Notes under the pieces: generated by a model
Databases searched by the model: none
What the model saw: the letters and a program-made list of their open reading frames with translations, nothing else
What the model was told of the DNA's origin: nothing
NCBI RefSeq assembly: GCF_009389715.1
Contig: NC_052400.1
Span: 1,984,001-2,048,000, forward strand
Direction: 5' to 3'
Origin: Phoenix dactylifera
Taxonomy: Eukaryota; Streptophyta; Magnoliopsida; Arecales; Arecaceae
DNA length: 64,000 bases
In this document: piece by piece, positions 37,301 through 45,058 of the stretch
Numbering within the stretch: position 1 is the stretch's first letter
Layout: each line of letters starts with the position of its first letter
Translations under genes and position numbers: made by a program

Positions 37301-40300
37301 GTATTATGTTGTAAAAGAAATAGTGTCTGATCTCCATACATCAAAGGTTCATTTATCCCATGATGACAAGCTAGGCAAAGGTAATTGAGTAATATATACC
37401 CATACAGAAAAGGAAAAAAAAAAGATCATTGCAGCACGCATGTTTCCGAAAAAGAAAACAAGAGATCAATGCAGCATGCATGTTTCCAAATCCAAACACA
37501 GCTCTTCTTAATTTTTTTCAAAATTTCCTTATATATCCCCGTCTGTTTTTTCAAGTAGACTTTCTAAATGCTTCATAATTTTCTTAATTTTCCACTGGAA
37601 CATATTGAAATAGATGGAAGAGAAATGCCCACAAACAAACATGTAACTGCCAAATTTTTGAAAATTTTACCTTCACATATACAATTAAATTACTTGAGTA
37701 TATTCAGAATTCTACAAGGCACGGCCTACACATAAGAAATCTAACTTCACAAGGAAAACATGTTATTAAACACATATCTTACCGACCTTTGCACACTCAT
37801 TTCGAGCCCGATTCCAATCTATTTGCTGATAGGGACAAGCATATAGCTCCTTCCTCAGTGATAAAACTGTAGGTGTAATTGGACCCACAAACCTCTTTCC
37901 ATATATATAGGACATGGGCAAATAAACCATCCGGCAGTGACACCACATTCGTCCTGTGAAGCAAGAGAAGTTAACATGGCAAAACTTGAAGAATTCAAAA
38001 ATTAAACAAGTCAGCATTAGATATTGCACTAAGGAATGGTCCCAATGCAAGGATAACAGTAAAATTTTTGGACAGATATAACAAGCGGCATGCCTTCCAT
38101 TATGAATACTCTTGCCTGCATTATCTAAGGTAGCAGACCTCATTTTTTGTATTAATCAGGAAAGAGAACACTATGAATGCAAACTCAATTCAACTCAACC
38201 AAGCCTTAACCCCAAACTAGTTGGGATCGGCTACATGAATCTTTATCCTCCATTCCGCTCTTTTTGAGGCCACACTTTCTGAAAGATGTAGGGATATCAA
38301 GTCAGCATTCTTTACTATGAATGCAAAGGAAAGGAAAACAAATTTACTGATTTTTTGTTAAAAAAAGAATGATATGTCTATCAATTTCTTCAAGTACAGA
38401 TATTAAATGATATATATTGGATCAAAGAAGAGTTACGAAGAATGGAAAATTCATTAAAGGTTGATAAAATTATAGAATAATTGTCATATATCTTCATATA
38501 TAAAAATTAATTACATGTTCCTGGTTTCTATATTTACTCAAGTGAATTCTTTTTAATTTACTTGATCTTTTGGACAAGATATCAGCTATCACACCAACCA
38601 CTTTGTTAGATCTATGGCCAGTGGCCTATGGAACATACTTAAGAAAAAGTTCGTTCTGATCTATAAGCTATCAGAACAAACAGAAGATATATGTAGACAA
38701 AAGAGCAAAGGAACATGTTGTAAATATCAACACCTTTGGTCCTCAATTTTTATGAAGGAATATTTGTAAACTCGATAATTAATAAGCTGCCTCACAAACA
38801 TTGAAACAAAATGCATGATCTTAAGCAAGGTCCGCCGTACCGGTATCGGTCGGCGTACCGGTGGCGGCCCAGACCGGTCCGTACCGGTGGCGTACCGGTC
38901 CGAACCGGTCCCGTACCGGTTCAGTACCGGTTCTTCAACAATAAACTACCGGTACCGGATTTCACGCTGATCCGGTACCGGTCCCAGGCCGGACCGGTAC
39001 GTACCGGCTGGTACGGACCGGTACGGCGGACCATGATCTTAAGATTTCCGGCTGTAAAAGATGACATAGTATCATACCAACCTTCATTGTGCACAAAGGA
39101 AATAAACTTGTGAATCTAATTACACTACACTGAGACAGTGAACACTTGAAGAGGTGCCCATTCTCTCTGGGAGTGCATAAGAACTCTTAAAATATTACTA
39201 CATTGGTGAGCAATGGCTTCAACACCCAAATCTGGCTTCTCTTGTTGATAAAAAGAAGCCAAGATGTACTACTTATTTTGCATTCCTATACATATAATAC
39301 TAATCTAATACTAATCGAAATTGTCACCAATAACCCCTTCCGGGAGAAATAAAAAAGACAAAAAAAAAAAAAAAATACTAACAACAGATTGGGGGGGGGG
39401 GGGGGGGGGGGGGGGAATTAGAGAGAGAGTACCCGGATGAACAGGCAGAACATATGGGAGTAACCACATCTCTGGGGGTAGTGGGTTGTTGCCAGACCAT
39501 TCAAACACTCCAAGTACCTGCAATTATATCAGCACAAGGACATCAAAAATTGCTCCTTACAACTGAAACCACAAGCTTTGTCAATTAGATGGATGAAAGG
39601 ATCAGATTTATTACAGAGAGCCAAAATTTTCCCCATGATGTTATGGCCGTCGCACCACCATGGTCTAGAATCCAAGTTCGTGCTTTTTGCATTGCACCGT
39701 CTCCATCATCAGGTCCTTCACCCAGCAACCTCAACGTAACATATGTCAAGGCCGAACCAAACATGGTGCTGTGGCCTTCTATATGCAAACCCCAGCCACC
39801 ATCTTTGTTCTGCAATATAATTCATTAAGTCTTCAATATATTGAAGCTTCAGAACCTCTATGTAACAAAGAACTGCTATACGAAACTGAGGAGGTTTTTA
39901 ATTGTGGATGCCTGATGATTGTAGAGGTAACGGCGAATCTCCCGCTGGTGCTCCGGTGATAAAACAGCATTTAATGCCCCAGAAACAGATAAAACTATAA
40001 TCTGCACCACAATAAATCAAACACATAAAACAATTGTTATCATACAACAAAAAAGAGGAATATGATGCCTTTACGCCCCACCAACTAATTCAGCAAGATG
40101 AATGAAATGCATATTCTCATATTTCTTTTTCCTAAGACAAGTTGACAGAAGGGCATCAGCCTGTAACTTAGGAATAATGCAGAAACAGCATGTTCAAGTT
40201 AGAGACAGAAATGATCCAAAAATCTTCATTGTGCAGTATAAAGTATCAATGCTGCCTATCAACATACACCAACTGTACAGTATTACGATTGAATATGTTC

Positions 40301-41577
40301 CAGATGGGAGCAAATACCAAGCCAGGCATAAGGAACATTGGGCCGCCATAGTCCCCAGGCCAGTGTCCATCATGGGCTTGGAGAGTAGAATAACAGCTAA
40401 TAGCCCTTCTTAAAGAGGTCAATACAACTTCTTCTGTAACATCTTCATGGTCTTCTAGCTTGATGTTGGGGAGGTTTATTTCAAGTGGATTCTCCTTTGC
40501 AAACTGCATTAAGAAAGTTAAAAAAGAACAATATCAATACCTTCAAATAAAGGAGATGATTGGAAGAGAGGTGGGGGGGCATTTTCCATCAGAACACACT
40601 TTGCTGTCCAAACTCAGGAGTTCCAGAGTCATTCTTATCTATTCAAAAGCTGGCAAACTTATATGCTAATGCAGTATGATTTGGCATTTTTAATTATGGA
40701 AGACATCCTAGCAGTTAGAGAGTTTTAGCTGCAGAACTAGCATATATAGATGACTTGAAGCGAGTATTAACAAATTCTACTATCATAACGAGTCACAGTG
40801 TAGCAATTTGTGTAATCATCAGAGCAATATTGCGTATCATCAATCCTTAAGTCCCAAAGCTATCTCTGACATAATTATTTCAACATCAGTTAAGTATCAT
40901 AGTAGGGAAAAACCCATAAATCTCAAAATAATTTCTAAAGTTTCAGAAACAACTTGAATCCCAAAATAACTGTACTGGGCATCCTAGATGCTTTCCTCGC
41001 AATGATTTTTAATGGCCTAGACATAAATTATGCAAGACGACCAAATCCAGTCATGTAATTACAAGCGTCAGCTTACATGACCAAATAATTTTCAACCTTC
41101 AAACGTATATGTAGGTCTTCTCGTTCCATTATTTCTTAGTCTTGCATATTCTTCCATGAATTATAACGAGCTTGTGAGGGATATTCTCAAGCCATTCATT
41201 GATGAATTCTAAATTCACAAATATTGAATAAGAAAAACCGCATATTTGGATCTTTTAACTACTTCTGTCAACAATCATAGACAACCAGCACATATTTTTA
41301 CCTGCCCCAGTAAAATAAACATTAAAAAAAAAAGAAGAAAAATAATAGTAACAAACGGGACTTCTTTCTGTTATTATACCTGCAATCGCATGAGGAGATC
41401 AGCACTGTGCTTCATCTCAAAACGATGCTCCCGAAACAGCTCACGGGCCTTCTCGACTGCAGCAATCTCCTCAGCCGTGCCTATATTCGGATCAAATTCC
41501 CACAGCTGCCTCCCTGCATGGTTGTTTGTCGTCTTCAGCCACGGGCTGCCGCCCTGCGCAATCTTAAGCCTCCACAT
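10349..41577 (-). CDS. CAS1: Cycloartenol synthase, complete, 18 coding exons
   Basis: The enzyme cyclises 2,3-oxidosqualene to cycloartenol, the first committed step of plant sterol synthesis, at the ER membrane. Exons in transcript order: 41577-41380, 40503-40318, 40001-39912, 39809-39615, 39517-39433, 37953-37787, 35998-35810, 28289-28176, 28029-27907, 27813-27691, 27626-27528, 26581-26525, 22394-22348, 22253-22110, 21925-21748, 18719-18639, 11194-11111, 10468-10349. They total 2280 nt and encode 759 residues in one open frame. Visible motifs are GHWPGDYGG (112-120), MWCHCR (254-259) and the catalytic DCTAE (Asp483). Tyr410, His477 and Ile481, which specify cycloartenol in Arabidopsis CAS1, are all present, favouring CAS over lanosterol or amyrin synthases. 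All junctions are GT-AG except intron 3, which begins GC. A QW-motif glutamine is Met523 here. The start [10 protein letters not shown] matches the family start. Introns 7, 12, 15 and 16 are 3-7.5 kb and repeat-filled. Confidence 0.96.
11800..11960 (+). mobile_element. Possible tRNA-derived SINE in CAS intron 16
   Basis: The stretch contains 'gctcagctcgttgg', resembling an RNA polymerase III A box, and 'gggttcaaacc', resembling a B box, about 35 bases apart. That spacing suits a tRNA-like SINE head. No clear tail or target duplication was found, so this is weak. Confidence 0.3.
12075..14147 (+). mobile_element. 2.07-kb solo LTR in CAS intron 16
   Basis: The element begins TGTGAGTATT and ends GGCATGACA (TG...CA) and is flanked by the 5-bp direct repeat ACATG at 12070-12074 and 14148-14152. 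Inside are a GA microsatellite (12410-12432), a long purine-rich stretch (12690-12905), repeated 'gggcccaacttgggc' phrases and a 43-bp tandem repeat. No polyprotein remains, so this looks like an LTR-LTR recombination product. The closing sequence resembles gypsy LTR ends. A diverged intron copy near 16190-16210 has the same site without the insertion. Confidence 0.8.
13493..13640 (+). repeat. 43-bp tandem repeat in the solo LTR
   Basis: Three successive units share 'gacaccgttgccaccggtg' (first copy 'gacaccattgccaccggtg'), each followed by 'attagaatagt' or a close variant. Seen directly. Confidence 0.85.
14296..15562 (+). mobile_element. Harbinger-like non-autonomous element carrying a PPR gene fragment
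   Basis: Left end GGCCCTATATGGGGGAGCTT and right end AACAGCTCTCCCAAACAGGACC are inverted repeats of each other. Both ends closely match the second copy at 25109-26189. The flanks are TTA (left) and TTT (right), close to the TWA target typical of PIF/Harbinger; the second copy has a perfect TAA pair. The outer parts of the two copies are homologous, including AT-rich sequence at 15020-15560, but the middle differs. Here the middle holds a GC-rich coding-like stretch (see 14596-14870). No transposase is encoded. It lies in CAS intron 16. Confidence 0.78.
14596..14870 (+). pseudogene. Captured PPR-protein fragment inside the Harbinger-like element
   Basis: The frame reads [20 protein letters not shown] then [18 protein letters not shown]. 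After one extra C in the C-run near 14705 it continues as [20 protein letters not shown] and [11 protein letters not shown]. This is the pattern of plant PLS-class pentatricopeptide repeat proteins (ALxLF...D.xSFAPLLKAxS...G..VHAL.L..GF). The frameshift and the short length make it non-functional. It is absent from the sister element at 25109. Confidence 0.65.
15584..15769. mobile_element. hAT-like MITE, GTACCG-rich, copy A
   Basis: The 186-bp element begins CAAGGTTCACAGTACCG and ends CCGAAATGATGTACCTTG, an imperfect terminal inverted repeat. It is flanked by the 8-bp direct repeat CTCAAGAT (15576-15583 and 15770-15777). Its interior is dense in GGTACCG-type motifs. The 8-bp target duplication and CAAGG tips fit the hAT superfamily. 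It inserted 21 bp beyond the Harbinger-like element. Confidence 0.85.
16488..17082. mobile_element. 595-bp hAT-like element with internal hairpins
   Basis: The ends CATGGTCGGCAGAACC and GGCACAGCAGACCGTG are imperfect inverted repeats, and the flanks are the perfect 8-bp repeat ATTTGGAG (16480-16487 and 17083-17090). The interior contains a GA-rich tract, repeated 'gccgacttcacttaa' phrases in both orientations, and 'gtaccag'/'gtactga' motifs. No transposase is present. It lies in CAS intron 16 and is probably related to the shorter GTACCG-rich hAT elements in the window. Confidence 0.8.
16816..16856. repeat. Perfect 19-bp inverted repeat with 3-nt loop
   Basis: Arms 16816-16834 and 16838-16856 (TTTAAGTGAAGTCGGCAAA and its reverse complement) flank CGA. 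Further partial copies of the same motif lie at about 16741-16778 and 16860-16880. In RNA this would form a stable hairpin. Confidence 0.9.
17850..18115. repeat. Degenerate GTACC-rich repeat in CAS intron 16
   Basis: Phrases such as 'ggtacaggtattgtaccag' and 'acggtatggcactgatggt' resemble the interior of the GTACCG-rich hAT MITEs in this window. I found no clean tips or 8-bp duplication, so this is probably an old decayed member. Confidence 0.4.
18729..20638. repeat. Tandem duplication of about 0.95 kb in CAS intron 15
   Basis: Unit 1 (18729-19680, 952 bp) and unit 2 (19681-20638, 958 bp) are near-identical over their whole length. Each starts 'agaaaaaagtt(g/a)ag' and ends 'cacatttaac'. Small differences are scattered, for example an extra 'aggtagacatgcaaact' phrase near 19936. 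The breakpoint is about 10 bp from the exon 16 acceptor, so the pyrimidine tract and likely branch-point region are duplicated but the acceptor AG is not. Confidence 0.93.
20639..21747. other. Rest of CAS intron 15, no gene seen
   Basis: Unique-looking AT-rich intron sequence between the tandem duplication and exon 15. No coding frame, terminal repeats or tandem arrays recognised. Confidence 0.5.
22395..25105. other. CAS intron 12, AT-rich, no gene seen
   Basis: The part of intron 12 on the exon 13 side. The section 23690-24640 is very AT-rich with many 'attaataata' phrases and may be an old transposon, but I could not find ends or a coding remnant. Confidence 0.45.
25109..26189 (+). mobile_element. 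Harbinger-like non-autonomous element, second copy
   Basis: The ends GGCCCTGTTTGGGAGAGCTT and AACAGCTCCCCCAAACAGGGCC are inverted repeats, flanked by TAA at 25106-25108 and 26190-26192. The TAA duplication fits the TWA rule of PIF/Harbinger elements. Termini and AT-rich interior match the copy at 14296-15562. The middle here is CT-rich low-complexity sequence plus a short GC-rich piece, with no PPR fragment. No transposase is encoded. Intron 12 of CAS. Confidence 0.83.
28290..29840. other. CAS intron 7, part without recognised features
   Basis: Intron sequence between exon 8 and the LTR element. No coding similarity on either strand. Open frames at 29030-29352 are short and lack any family signature. 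Confidence 0.45.
30187..30316 (+). promoter_or_regulatory. Four palindromic CACGTG-type repeats upstream of an LTR TATA box
   Basis: Four units of about 32 bp carry a palindrome. Two (30248-30269 and 30280-30301) are the perfect 22-bp TTACTGTTCACGTGAACAGTAA; the others are near-perfect. The centre CACGTG is the G-box core. TATAAAAA follows at 30308-30315. This arrangement looks like the retroelement's promoter. The 3' LTR has the same array, but its CACGTG centres are mostly mutated. Confidence 0.8.
30832..30843 (+). other. LTR element primer-binding site
   Basis: TGGTATCAGAGC, complementary to the 3' end of plant initiator tRNA-Met, three bases after the 5' LTR. Confidence 0.85.
31143..31723 (+). 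pseudogene. Copia RT end and RNase H fragment
   Basis: Reads as the end of a Ty1/copia polyprotein: [19 protein letters not shown], then [52 protein letters not shown] and the closing [17 protein letters not shown]. These are RNase H landmarks of the family. Two in-frame TGA stops interrupt it (near 31223 and 31575), both explicable by single-base changes. The fragment runs directly into a purine-rich tract and an LTR, as at the 3' end of a SIRE/Maximus-type element. Confidence 0.85.
31738..34111 (+). mobile_element. SIRE-like copia LTR, nested
   Basis: It begins TGAAAGAGTAGATGCCC directly after the polypurine AGTGGGAGA and ends CTGGGAAACCCAACA, giving a 2.37-kb LTR typical in size and edges of SIRE/Maximus copia elements. 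A TATA-like 'cttataaataagg' is near 33617. No primer-binding site follows the right end and no matching second LTR exists. Only a 3' part of the donor element is therefore present, carried inside the outer retroelement. Confidence 0.68.
33105..33470 (+). repeat. About 62-bp tandem repeat array in the SIRE-like LTR
   Basis: Repeated phrases 'tctggaccattggatgg', 'tggatgaaggatctgg' and 'ggcgccttcatctggacc' recur roughly every 62 bases over five to six diverged units, upstream of the TATA-like box. Confidence 0.85.
35383..35557. mobile_element. hAT-like MITE, GTACCG-rich, copy B
   Basis: The 175-bp element begins CAAGATTCGTCGTACCG and ends CGAGACGACGGAACCTTG, with terminal inverted repeats. It is flanked by the 8-bp repeat CTCATGAT at 35375-35382 and 35558-35565. 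It has the same internal character as the copies at 15584, 38826 and 60702. CAS intron 7. Confidence 0.87.
36598..36830 (+). mobile_element. Possible SINE in CAS intron 6
   Basis: 'gagccttagtttgggtggc' (A-box-like) and 'gcagggttcaattctga' (B-box-like) are spaced as in tRNA-derived SINEs, and an A-rich stretch 'aaaaaagaaattt' follows near 36808. No target duplication was confirmed. Confidence 0.3.
38185..38280. repeat. Dispersed plant repeat motif in CAS intron 5
   Basis: The phrase 'ctagttgggatcggctacat' and its surroundings resemble a short repeat seen widely in plant genomes, from memory, possibly SINE-derived. Only one copy occurs in this window, so the call rests on recognition alone. 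Confidence 0.35.
38826..39035. mobile_element. hAT-like MITE, GTACCG-rich, copy C
   Basis: The 210-bp element begins CAAGGTCCGCCGTACCGG and ends CGGTACGGCGGACCATG, with almost perfect inverted termini. It is flanked by the 8-bp repeat ATCTTAAG at 38818-38825 and 39036-39043 (11 bp, ATGATCTTAAG, if the last three element bases are counted as flank). The interior is a dense run of 'accggtccgtaccggt'-type motifs. CAS intron 5. Confidence 0.9.
39391..39415 (+). repeat. Poly-G tract (25 G) next to CAS exon 5
   Basis: An uninterrupted run of 25 G, read as poly-C in the CAS transcript. It starts 17 bp inside intron 5 after a CT repeat. Either a true homopolymer or a collapsed/expanded assembly artefact. 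Confidence 0.88.
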
Positions 41578-41950
41578 TGCCGGATCAGGAGGAAGAACTG
41601 CGGGAATCCATCCATTCAAACAATCAAAACAAAATCCGATGAGAAAAAAGGTTCAATATTAGGGCAAAAACCATATATAAATCCATCGCGCTTCAAGAAA
41701 GAAAAGGAACAAGTAAAATCCTTTCAAGAAACAAGTAAAATCAAGAAATAGAGAGAGCGGGGACCAAGTAAAAATTTCCTGTCCGATTTCAATGGGCAAA
41801 TCAAGGAGAAGATATGCGCGAACACAGTACCACCTTCAAGATCGAGATATTTTGATGGTGATGAGATGGAAAGATTGGAAAACAGAGGAGTGCAGATTAG
41901 GGTTCTTCCGTTCTTGAAGGTATCTTGGAAGCTCTCTCTGGCCCACGGAG
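41578..41950 (-). promoter_or_regulatory. CAS 5' leader with probable UTR intron
   Basis: Twenty bases upstream of the start, 'cccgcag' at 41604-41598 is a good acceptor. Further upstream, 'cttgaag/gtggta' at 41834/41833 could be the donor. Together they predict a 236-bp intron in the 5' UTR, with a non-coding exon above 41833. I could not place the transcription start or a TATA box with confidence. Confidence 0.45.
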
Positions 41951-44900
41951 GTGGCGGTGGCGTGGGAGCTTCCTTCAGTCTTCTCCTCCCATCTCTGTTA
42001 CCGTTCTTGAATGCATCTTGAAAGCGAAGTCATCCAAGGGGAGACTGAAGAGCGAAGTCGGGTGGGAGGAAACATCGGCCTGCGCCCAGGATTGTTTTAT
42101 CTCGCATCCGGGCGGTCCAACTGAAATCGGGCGGTTTGAGGGACATCGCCCGCAGGTGGACTCCCCGCACCCTCGCCGCACTCATCGGATTCCTTCCACG
42201 TGATCCTGTCCCTATCACGTGGACAGCATGGGCCAACGCAATCGAGCATAGAGATGAGCGAAAATAAATGAAGTGTATCGAATAAATTGATAGACGTGAT
42301 ATTACATCCAATGAAAAGGTAAGAAAATTGCGATGCACGACAGCACAAGCATCAAAGTTCGTACCTAATATTACATCGGAGAAAGCTGACAAGTCGGCCT
42401 GTAGCTCTATCATCTTTTAAAGGAACGTCTTACCTACTCGATGGGCACCAAGTACCAATTAAATACTCAGGATGGCACGACCACAATTCCTTTTAATTAA
42501 TTTTACAGCACGGGCGGGCACCGGCTGCCTATTTAATCGTACCTTATATTAAATGAACGATTCTTCTCCTAAACAAATATTGCTCGTCTCTATTTTTTTT
42601 AATTAAATTTAAAAAATAATTAAATTAAAAATATGTGTATTTTAATTATTTTTATTTTCAGCCTCTTATTTATATTTTTTTCTCGTTGATGAAGACTAAA
42701 ATAGGACGGATATATGTTGTCTATCCACTTCTCCATCTTTAAATTTATAAAATATCATCTAAATTATATTTTTTTGATTTATTTGTCCATCATCGATTCT
42801 TTAGTGGTCTTTCTTTTTGTACCTGGTTCTTTGATTCATCATTATTTACAGCTACTGCATTATTTTATTTTTTGATTTGATGCATGGTTATTTTTTCATT
42901 GCTAGTTTTGTCTTATTAAAATTCATTTTATGGTTTAAGAACTGTAATGCATACTTTAGTTATATTTCAATAATATTATCTTTCTATTAGATAAGTTATC
43001 CAATATAAAGATGAGATCTATGGTGAATAATTATAAGTATATAGAACGACAAATATTTTGAATATTTGTAAAGAATATTTTATATAATATACAACATGAT
43101 AGATGAATGATTGAATAATATAGCTATTATGTTTACTATATCAATCAATATAAATATGTATGTTATTACTTTTAGTGCAACAATTTTTATATTTATTATA
43201 TTTACATTGCATAATGCCAAATTTTACTAATTATCTAAAAATAATTGATACATGACAAGAAATAATATAACATATACTAAATGATTTGTTATATTATTAA
43301 TTATCATATACATGCTATAATATCATAATATGTACTAAATAATAATTATCATAATATTTTACTAATAAATTATATTAAACAAAATATACTTTGATATATT
43401 AAAACATCTATTGTAATATAAAACTGCATAACGTAGCATGTGGTATAGAAATTTAACTAAGGCATCCAAGAAAAAAAATTGTTTAAAATGCATTTTACAT
43501 AGTCTGAAAATTATATTATTATCATCTTATCTCGAAATAAAGGGTATGATATACCACAAAAAATATCATGGAGTGTCCTACGTAGCTTTTCCTTCCAAGT
43601 CCACACAGTGCTGCCAGAATGGCAAGCCACATAAGAAGCCATACAGTCTACAACTCCGTTGGCCTTTCTAAATATATATCTGATCGGAAAAGCCACCTCA
43701 TCTCTGCCCATCGTCCAAATATCTCTAGTCAAGGGGTAGTCCTCCATACCGCTCAGGCCACTCTTGATCCATCCGATCACTATGTCCGGGTCACCCTTCA
43801 GTATGATCAAACTAACCTGCAGGATACACCTTGTGATTCCAGTCCCGAGCACCCCTGTCGGAGAGGGCGGAGTGCCAAAACTGCCACCACCCGAGCATAA
43901 ATTGGCATAAATTTTTCTTTCAGTGGACATAAATTGCCATGAATAACTTCGGTTGGGCGAACGGCTTCGACTTTGATGGAAAAGTCATTAGTTATGAAAA
44001 CAATTAGTACGCATCGACGAAAGGTGGACAACTGTAACAATGAACAACTCTAATCAGTTCATAATTATGATAGCCCTATGTTCCTAACTGTATTTGCACC
44101 GCGCTCTGTCCACATGAATTGACTCTCATGCTGAGGACGTACTCAAATAGTTTTTTCATAAGAAAAGTCATAAGTCAATAATTATTAATATTAATTGTAG
44201 GGAATCATCCATCTATAAACTTAGAAATTTTACACGCATGAAATTTTTTGATGCGAAACAGCTGTAGCTGCATGAAAGCTAGAAGATAGCAGTGTAGCAT
44301 GTGACCACGGCTGGAAAGGCAAACCAGAATCCCGTGAATGCGTGGTGGGAATCCGGACGAGCCAAAAATGAGTTAGTTGGAACACGGCCGGAAAGAAGAG
44401 AGGCGACCTGCAGCCGGTCTTTTCCCTTCCACTTCACAGCCACTGGCAGTCGAGCTCACGAGAGGAAGCCAAGGCATTGCCCTTTTGACCGCCTCTTCAC
44501 GATGCATGCCCCTTCGGCCACGATTAATTAATTTGTCGATTTGAAGAAATGGCTCGTCATCGGCTCCTTTAATCTCTCTCTTTCCGTCTTCACAACTTGT
44601 TAAATAATAGGAAGGAGATATTGCAGGGAATGATGTATGATGCGAAATACAAATAATTTGTTTCTGATGGTGCAATCAGGTCCACATGAGTCCACAATCT
44701 TCGGCCATGCGACTTCCGGTGATCATATATAATTGTTGCTATAAAAAAAAAAAAAAAAAATCAAGTTCTTGAATAATTTTGGATGGTGAAATGCCTATTG
44801 AATCAAAAAGAACAGAACGCATCAGAATCTAGTCATACGATTCATGTAAGCTAGTGGGCCGCAACGGGTGTGATCCTTTCCCAGTCCTTTATAACGGCTT

Positions 44901-45058
44901 CACAGGGCGGATTCCATGCACTGCGCCTCCAGTGTATCTCCATCTCCAACATCCGTCCTTGCCACCCATATATTACCAAATACCACTTCGCTACGTGCAT
45001 TAGAGAAAGTCGGAAACCCCACAAAGAAGACATTTTGTTATTATTTTTTGGGCTTATT
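41951..45058. other. Intergenic region between divergent CAS and DUF3537 genes
   Basis: This holds the promoters of both genes. About 42420-43410 and 44699-45058 are duplicated in the 1-7900 region. The part 42580-43420 is AT-rich. A LINE fragment lies at 43550-43835. On the plus strand, 'ctttataacggc' at about 44887 is a TATA-like box for the DUF3537 gene and is conserved in its pseudogene copy. Nothing else coding was recognised. Confidence 0.55.
43550..43835 (-). mobile_element. LINE RNase H-like fragment
   Basis: The minus-strand frame reads LIILKGDPDIVIGWIKSG followed by FPIRYIFRKANGVVDCMASY and VACHSGS. This is the layout of the RNase H-like domain at the end of plant LINE polyproteins (EGDS..VI..W, then IR.IFREANG.AD..AS..A.HSG). 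Part of the intact intergenic region; related to the scrap at 296-430. Confidence 0.6.

Noticed and set aside
39872-39911. Alternative GT donor for CAS intron 3, 30 nt after the GC donor
   Set aside because: It would insert ten residues into the strictly conserved NHQN.DGGWG block. Kept only as a test in the GC-AG finding.
44870-45058. Upstream in-frame ATG extending the DUF3537 protein by 63 residues
   Set aside because: It lies before the TATA-like 'ctttataac' box, and the extra residues do not look like the family N-terminus. The downstream MDIPPGSS start is conserved in the pseudogene copy.
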